Assembly: GCA_930367205.1 (NCBI GenBank)
Contig: OV884012.1
Coordinates: 58,549,239-58,613,238 of the forward strand
Origin: Acanthosoma haemorrhoidale
Lineage: Eukaryota > Arthropoda > Insecta > Hemiptera > Acanthosomatidae
DNA: 64,000 bases
Direction of reading: 5' to 3'
A program made the translations under genes and the position numbers. The first letter of the stretch is position 1, and every line of letters starts with the position of its first letter. Below the pieces are notes generated by a model, which saw nothing but the letters and a program-made list of their open reading frames with translations, searched no databases and was not told the origin of the DNA. Shown piece by piece: positions 37,402 to 46,400 of this stretch.

Positions 37402-40400
37402 TATAAGTGTAGTTTGTTGTCTGTCTAATTTCAATTTACTGTCTGAAGTTTAAATAGATAAATTGTTTTTAGGTGATCTACATATCTGGGACTTGCAGAA
37501 GGCTGATCATGATGTTAACATAACCAATGTTATAAATCACAATGATCGCATAACCAAAGTATCTTGGGAAACGATCAGTTCTCAATTGTATCTTGTTACA
37601 AGTTCTCTTGATGCACACTTGTTTTTTTTCAAAGTAGTGCCGAGCCTTGGATCTGTTGTTATAACTGACAGGTATGTTCCAAAATAAGTTTATAGTAATA
37701 GTTACATAATATCAAACCTTTTAAAGTCCAGTTAATAATTGTGGCTGTTAGACAATAGAGGGGACAGCCAGCTGACATTACTACCCTTAAGCTAGGTAAA
37801 TAGGCTAGCCCTTAGTTATAGAAATATACCTCACGATAATGCTCACTTCTCTATAGTAGTTTACCTGCATGTCTATTGATATTTATTTTTAATAAAAATG
37901 GAATGGTATATTTATAAAACATTTTTATTGTCTGTCCACAACTTATAACTTCTTCTTTAATGTAATAGCGCTTTCAATAGCTCTAAGCTGTTATCTCCAA
38001 TTGGATATGAGGGATATATATCTCATCTAAAACACTAGTATATTTTTTTATCTATTTAACTAAGGTTGCTATCTCCACGTTCCTCACTTTATGACTCATT
38101 GTGGTGGAGGTACCATCACGTACACATTGTGTTCAATCTCAAGTAGGCATAGTAATAAAAATGAAGATTAAGGAATACAGAATTGGCCAATAGTTTTTAT
38201 TCATTACATGAATATTATTGTAATATTTTCTTATTTCTCTATTAATTTTCATTATTTTAACTATTTATAAAAAAAAAACAAAAACTTTATATTCAAACTT
38301 TTACTTTAATCCAGGGTTCTGTTAATTTTTTAGGAAACTTTTGGCAAAAAGAATATTGATTTAATTATTACAAGCATTTACAAACAAAATTTACATACAA
38401 ATATAATCACGTACTTTTAATTTTTTCTTATGCTGGCCAGCGCTTCTTCGCGTTGGTATCCTCATTGTTCATATCACTCTTTGCTCGATCTGACTTATCT
38501 TCATGTTGGTTGATATTAAAGTTGTCCTGATGTTGATAAATGAAAACGGACCATCAGGGGCCAGCTTGGGTACGCCACCTTCTCTCACTGTGTCTGCCCA
38601 ACGACTCTTTCTACCAGTCAGGAGGTTCATCCCCCACTTCTCACTACTTACTCTATACGACCAGTCAGGAGGTTCATTTCCTGTCCGATGCCTTCTTGAC
38701 TTATAATTTCGTATTTTTCCGATATTTTTTACATAAGCACCATTTAAAAAATATCATAACATTCGGGTCCGCTCCGATTTAAAAATTTTTTGAGCTTGTC
38801 GATAAAAATTTTTCATTCCACTTTACTTTTGATTTCACTTATTCACTTTTTTAGCACTTTGACAGTTTGCATTTTCTTATTACTAATTGACAAAATCAGA
38901 TTATGTGTCACCAAAATTTTACATATTTCATTTCAACCATTTACATCACAAATGTAATTGTACCTTACAGACATATTAGCTTTTTAACTATAGTGACATC
39001 AATTTATAATTTCCCAGTTTTTACATTGCTGGTTTGGCAATATCTTTATAATAAAGTATTAATTACTTTTAAATTTCAAACTTTTAAATACCTTTTAACA
39101 TTTACCAATGATTGTACAAATTAAACATACTAACATTTTAGTACATTAAAATAAAATTCAAATTTTTTAAGTTTTTACATGTGTCCAATTGACACTACCA
39201 TACCATTTTAATACAATACAATAACTTCAATTTAAGTTTTTAGATAGATTTTAACATATTGACAAATTTGATTGAACAAATAAACACACCAACATTTTAA
39301 TACAATATAATAAATTTTAATTTCAAATTTTTATATGATCTTGACTTATGTCCTTCTCATAATAGAGCTTCAATAACGTGGCATGGAACATTCTACGAAT
39401 GTTGTCTCCATCATCTGCTATAATGAAAGTGGATTTACCAACTTGGTTAACAATTTTGTATGGCCCTTCAAAAATAGGTAAAAGTTTTGCATTTCTTATA
39501 CCTGCTTTCGGAATGCGTAAAGCTTTAACAAGGACTCTGTCTTGTAATTTAAATTCGGTAAAATTTTTATTTTCATTATGTTTGTTTTTATTTATATCTC
39601 CTATTTTAGTTAATTTGTCATATATGAATTTATTTATTTCTTCCGGGTCATTGAATTGTGATTTGTTTGGATTGTCTCCAATGTATACTGACCAAAAACG
39701 TAATGGTTCTATTTTGAAAAAAGCTTGAATTGGTGTAATATTGGTAGTCGTATGGTATAGACTATTTATCGTAGATTCTATTTTTTTAATTTGGCTTAGC
39801 CAGTCTTTATGGTTTTCATTTATGAGAAGTCTCAGATATTTCAAAATATCTTGATTTACCCGTTCTGAAATATTTCCTTGTGGATGTCTTATTGAGGTAA
39901 GGATTCTAACTACTTTATTTTTTATTAAAAATTTTTCCCATTTGTCTGATGTAAAACAAGTTGCCTTATCACTCAGACATTTTTGTGGTGTGCCCATTTC
40001 TTGAAAAAATTTATTTAATGATGATATGGCACCCGTTATATTTGCTCTTTTTGTTGGATAGATTTTGATATATTTAGTAAAATTGTCTATAGCTACTAGT
40101 AAATATTTATAATTTTTATTACTAATAAATGGACCCAAGTAATCTATAGATATAATTTCTAGCTTCATTTTAGGAATTATTGGCTGATACGGTACTATTG
40201 ATTTAACAGATGATTTGTTTATCTGACAATTATGACAGGTTTTTAATGTTTTACTAATTAACTTTCTTAAATTGACACAATAAAATCTTTCTTTAATAAT
40301 GTTTAAACATTTACTCATACCTGCATGACAAAATTTTAAATGCACTATGTTTATTAGAATTGTCATATCACTGTTTGTTAGTTCAATATAGAATTTATTT

Positions 40401-43400
40401 TTTAATTTTTTATGTATCATACCATTGATTATTTTATAATTTTCTTTCTTTTTCTCAAATTTTTCTTTTAATTTTACATTATTTTGTTGATTATTTGCTA
40501 TATTTTCAAAGAATTTTTCTTCTTGTAATTCATTTAATTTAAAATCATTTCCTAATCGATCTGGGATTTCTATTGGATTTCTACTTATGAAATCAGCGAT
40601 TTTGTTTCGCTTTCCTTGAATGTGAATATAATCAATATTTAAAGGCCCTAAATAATTAATCCATCTGATCAAACGACTGGGTGGATTTTTACAGCTATGT
40701 AGAAATGTAATTGCACTGTTGTCTGTTTTTACTATAATCTTGTATCCTGCTATTAAATTATAAAATTTTTGTATCGCGTGTATAATACCTAAAAGTTCCT
40801 TTTCAGTTGAATAATAATTTAGTTCCGAATTTTTAAAAGTTCTACTACAAAAGGATATAATTTTCTTTTTATTATTTTTGTCTAATTGATATAGAATAGC
40901 GCCTGAAGCAAAATCTGAACTATCTGACTCTATGTAAAAAACTTTTTTAAAATCTGGGTAATTTAACAGGATATCATCACTCAGTTTTTGTTTAATTTCG
41001 TTGAATGCAACTTGTTGTTCATTTGTCCATGTGAATTTGGAATTATTTGAAGTTAATTTATATAGTGGTCTACTAATATCGGCATAGTTGCTACAGAATT
41101 TATTATAAAAATTAATATACCCTAGAAAGCTTTGCAATTCTTTCATATTGTTTGGTTCTCTAAATTGTTTTATGACATTTACTTTTTCAGGATCTTTTTT
41201 AATACCGTCCGATGTTAACAGGTAACCTAGAAATGGAATACTATTTTTGAAAAATTTAGATTTTTTTAAATTTATTGTTACACCGTTGTTATGGAAAATT
41301 TTGAATAGATCAGTTAAAACACTTAAAAACTTTTCATATGTGTCTGCATGTATGAGGACGTCGTCTACATATACTTTAATGTTATTCATTAAGTTTGTTG
41401 GTATTATTTTCTTTAATGCTTTTATTAATGCAGCTAAACTGACTGATAAGCCGAAAGGGATTCTTTTAAAATGGAAAGTTTCGTTCAAAAATTGGAAACC
41501 TGTAAATTCTCTACTATTTTCATCTAATTTAATCTGCCAAAAACTACTTTTTAAATCTACCGTTGCTATGAATTTTGAATTTGAGCATTGATATAGTATT
41601 GAGTCTATATTTGGTGGTGCATCATATAAGGGTTTAAGTCTTTTATTTAAAAATCGTCCATCCAAACATATTCTAACAGTACCATCTTTTTTCTCTACTA
41701 ATATAATGGGGTTAACATAACACGAATTAGATGTTTCAATTATTCCGTCATTTATCATCTTATTTATTTCTTCTTTTGCTTTTATTATTAATTTAGGGTT
41801 TAATTTGTATTGAAATTGTTTGTATGGGGTATTATCATTTACTTCTAATATGTGCTCATAGCATTCGATGCAACCAGGACGTTCTTCAAATATTTCACCA
41901 TATTTCTCAAGTACATTTCTAAACTCGATTTGCTGTTTATTATTTAAAATGTTTTTTGTTTCCGAACAGATAAAATCGATATCGTTTTTGATATTATTTC
42001 TTGTAATTTTACTTTCTACACTTGTAATTTTTAAATTAATACTATTATGTGTTTCTTCCAAAATTTTAAATTTTTCTCCGATATTAAAATTTTTAAAACT
42101 GACACTTGCATTATTATTTTCATTTTTCAATGATATCATCTTAGTATCAAAATTTATTATCGTTTTATACTTATTTAAAAAATCTATTCCTATTATAACG
42201 TCGTGTGTTATTCCGGGTACTATTAAAAAATTAATATCAAATTTACATTTGTCAATTTTTATTTTCATAAACAGTTGTTTATTTGCACATGCTGTCTTTT
42301 TTCCTGATACCGATATAATGTTGGTTTTTGTTAACGGTAATAATTTCAAATTCCTAAATTTCGCTTTATTTTTTTCAAAAAATGTTTTATTTAATACTGA
42401 GATTTCAGCTCCTGTATCGATTAGTACTTGATTATTAATCTGGCCAAAATTAATATTTATTACTGGGCATCTATTGTTTTTTTTAATTTCCATAATTGGC
42501 TCGTCAATTAACAAAGTATCCTCAAAAAGATTATTTAATATATAACTCTCATTTCCAAACTCATATAGTCATTCTAATTCATTTTGTCTGTGGTTCTGAT
42601 GTACCATTGTATGTGTTGTAAATTTGTTTTCTCGCATTACTGTATTGTGTTCATTTCTACTTTCTTCACAATTGTCTAGATCCGGTTGGTTATCATTACT
42701 CTGCACTTCGATTCGATTACACTGTATTTGTCGTTCATTTAGTCCGTCATTTTGCTCAAACTCCTCACTATTCTGACTATAATTTTTCTGATAATATGGC
42801 CTTCTGTCTGTTCTGGTTGTTTCTTTATTTGTAAAACCGCCTTTAAATCCTGATTGTTGGCCATTTGCAAATTGGTTTTGACTATTACCATTTTTAAAAT
42901 TACTATTTTGATAACCACTAAATCTGTTTCTATTTTCCCCATTAAATTTCTGATATGGTCTGTTGAACCGTCCAGTTTGTATGTCATTTGTTTGCCTATT
43001 TTGGTAGAAATCATCTTTTTTGTCTCTCTCAAAGTTATTATCTTGCCCTTTATTATGATGATATGGTTTATTATTAGTCTGTTGGTTCATTTGTGTATAA
43101 TTTTCAAAATTATGATTTAACCCGTTATTTTGGAGATTGCCATTTTTTAATTCTTTAATGATCTGATTTTTATTAAACATCCCTAAAATGTTGAATAATT
43201 CTACCACTTTTTCAACCTTTCTATTTATGCAAAGGTTATAGACCGATTGCCCAAAGTGCCTTATGAACATTTGGCACGTGGATTCTTCATTTAAGATGTC
43301 CATTGTTATCATCCGAGTAGTGAATTCTGACAAATATTCCTATGGGTTTAAATATGTGAAATTTAGGTAATTTCCATTTAATACTGAAACTAAATATTCT

Positions 43401-46400
43401 TTGTAATCCTTACCACAAAAAACAGCCCTGAAATCAATTTCAAAATCTTCCCAATTTTTAAATTTCATTTTGTTCATATTGAACCAGCAAAAAGATATCT
43501 CACTTAAATGAGCTGAAATTTGAAATTCTAACTTATTCCACTCTGAATTTTTATTTATTGAATTTTTTAATTTATTCAAGAATTCTATCGGATCAGAATT
43601 TTTAAAGTTTTGAAATTCTAATTTGTTATTATTACCTATTACTCTTATTATTTCCTTATCAATTATTAATTGAGGTTCACACGAGTTACCTGACATTTTA
43701 TTTTTATTTTCTTCCAATTTATTTTTTAAGTCTTCCACTTCCTTCTCTAATTTATTACCTTTGTCAAGACTGTCTTTTTTATATGTTTCTAATTCCGTAC
43801 TAATTTTTTGCTCATGATTTATTAATTTATTGTTAATACTTATTACTTGTTTATCTAATTTATTTTCCGTTTCTACCGTAAACTTTTTAAAATCCGTTTT
43901 TATATCTGTTTCCAAAAGCTGAAATTTTTTATCAAATTTTATATTAAAGTCTTTGAAAGAGTTTTGTAACCCTTGCTCAATATTCTCGAATCTATTGTCA
44001 ATTTTATCGAGTTTTTCGTTCAAATCACGTTTATTTTCTTCTAATTTACGATTATTTTCGTCTAATTTTTCGTCCAAATCACGTTTATTTTCGGCCATAT
44101 CACTTTTAGTTTCTTCTAATTTACGATTATTTTCGTCTAATTTTTTGTCCAAATCACGTTTATTTTCTTCTAATTTTTCCATCATCAACCTAAATAACTT
44201 TTGCATCTCACTTTCCTCCCGACTTGATTCATTTAAACTAAAATTTTGATCATTGTTTGATACGCTCGTACTAGCACGTGGTTGCCTATTGTAAAACTCA
44301 TTCTCTTTATTATCTACGTATCTATCTATTATAGTTTGCTCATTTGGATTAATATTTACACTATGCTTATCTTTTTCCATGACTGAATTCTATTAATATG
44401 AATCTTAATCACCAATACAATTTTTAACCTAACCTTTATCAAATTTAACACAATTTTCGTGACACTCTTTATAATCCTTTAGCCAGATTTCCTATATTAA
44501 CATTTGCCTGTTCTCGGGCGCCAAATATTGTAATATTTTCTTATTTCTCTATTAATTTTCATTATTTTAACTATTAATAAAAAAAAAACAAAAACTTTAT
44601 ATTCAAACTTTTACTTTAATCCAGGGTTCTGTTAATTTTTTAGGAAACTTTTGGCAAAAAGAATATTGATTTAATTATTACAAGCATTTACAAACAAAAT
44701 TTACATACAAATATAATCACGTACTTTTAATTTTTTCTTATGCTGGCCAGCGCTTCTTCGCGTTGGTATCCTCATTGTTCATATCACTCTTTGCTCGATC
44801 TGACTTATCTTCATGTTGGTTGATATTAAAGTTGTCCTGATGTTGATAAATGAAAACGGACCATCAGGGGCCAGCTTGGGTACGCCACCTTCTCTCACTG
44901 TGTCTGCCCAACGACTCTTTCTACCAGTCAGGAGGTTCATCCCCCACTTCTCACTACTTACTCTATACGACCAGTCAGGAGGTTCATTTCCTGTCCGATG
45001 CCTTCTTGACTTATAATTTCGTATTTTTCCGATATTTTTTACATAAGCACCATTTAAAAAATATCATAACAATATATAACTATAAATATTTTACATGAAT
45101 CTGTATAGATATAAGTTTGCTAGAATAAAAAATTATGTGTATTTAATTGTGTTATTTATTTTTATGAAAATGTGTTTTCATCTCTTTGAAACTTCTTCGT
45201 CTGCACTTCCGGGTATGTGACGTTCACGTTCAACTTCCCTTGAGACATTTTTTTTTTAAATGCACTTTCAAAACTCAAAAAAAAAATTTTATCCACTTGG
45301 ACAATAGTAGGTAACCAAACGAGATAGGTAACGGTTGCACTGAGTAATGGACAGCAAAATAGGCATTAATTTATAAGATATAACATAATAATATAAGTTC
45401 AATCTGGTTCAGTGTCAGAAGGTGACTACTGAGACCAAACAACAATTACATTCCTGTCTGAACAGGTTGTGTTTAAAGCTGTATGCCTACGCCAACGGCT
45501 GAAGGAGATTAGTTTTGGGAAATAATAAGTTTTTAGGATAACAGATAATATTTCAGCTATTCCAGTTCATTAACTAACTGAATAAGAACATTACAAGGTT
45601 TTTGAAAAATCTGTACATAATGGCAGAAAATGGAGCTCATTTTCGGTTTCAGCACACCAAAAACTTGAGGATCAACCAAAATTATCAAATCATTTTTGAA
45701 ACTGTAATGAAACCCATAATTGTGTAATATATCACACATTACTTTAATTAGGGGGGAAGGCAATGGTTTTGTTTATGGTTGCCGTCATTGTCTCTTCATA
45801 GTTTAAAAATCAGTAATTTCTCCTGCTTATGTGCTGTCATGTAATGTGCTGCCACTTAATATGATGATTATGGTTGAAAATTCATTACATGTTGCATTTA
45901 TAGGTTTATGATTCCTACTCTATTTTGTGGTGTATAAGGAGATTAATCCCATATAAGTAACCTACTTTATACACAAAAACAAAACATATTTATTCCATTC
46001 ACTTTACAAGTTATCTCATTATCTTTATAATTGTTTTTGCAGATTCAATCAACTGTTTTTCTAATATCTTATTATTTTTATTTATTTTATTGTTATAGAT
46101 ATGTTATGGCTAATGAAATAGCAGGTCTATTACCTGGTATTACCACTTTTGGATTTTCTTTACAGCCCGGAGTCTTCATTGTAGCATTAGAAAGTGGTGA
46201 ATTGTTACATTGTTCTACATATAGCGCTCCAACTATACGTTAGTATCTGACATTTGAATAATTTTGGTATTTATTCTCTTTACATGATATAAAATATTTT
46301 GAAATATTAAATATTTTGGGCCCAAAATATGGAGAAATTTCTGTTTTCAGGTTTAACGAAAGGTTTATAATCCCCCTCTTCTCCACACCCCATTGTAATT

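Larger units (their letters stand above)
38216..45071 (-). mobile_element. Young, nearly complete Ty3/gypsy retrotransposon (6856 bp)
   Basis: Two 546-bp LTRs enclose gag and pol. ATAT flanks both sides (38212-38215, 45072-45075), a perfect target duplication. The LTRs differ at a single site (T or A in CTATTNATAAAA near the plus-strand left end), so insertion is recent. Order on the minus strand: 5' LTR, primer-binding site, gag, stop, pol in the same frame, about 560 nt non-coding, 3' LTR. No envelope-like ORF. It sits in intron 6 of the dynein-2 gene in antisense orientation. Relatives at 19170-19823, 49620-55194 and 56441-57072. Confidence 0.93.

Noticed and set aside
38503..38782. Small ORFs repeated at 38503-38782 and 44813-45098
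   Set aside because: They lie in the two LTRs on the antisense strand and are identical because the LTRs are.
41868..42431. 187-codon plus-strand ORF opposite pol
   Set aside because: Antisense shadow of the conserved pol frame; hydrophobic only because the other strand is AT-rich coding sequence.
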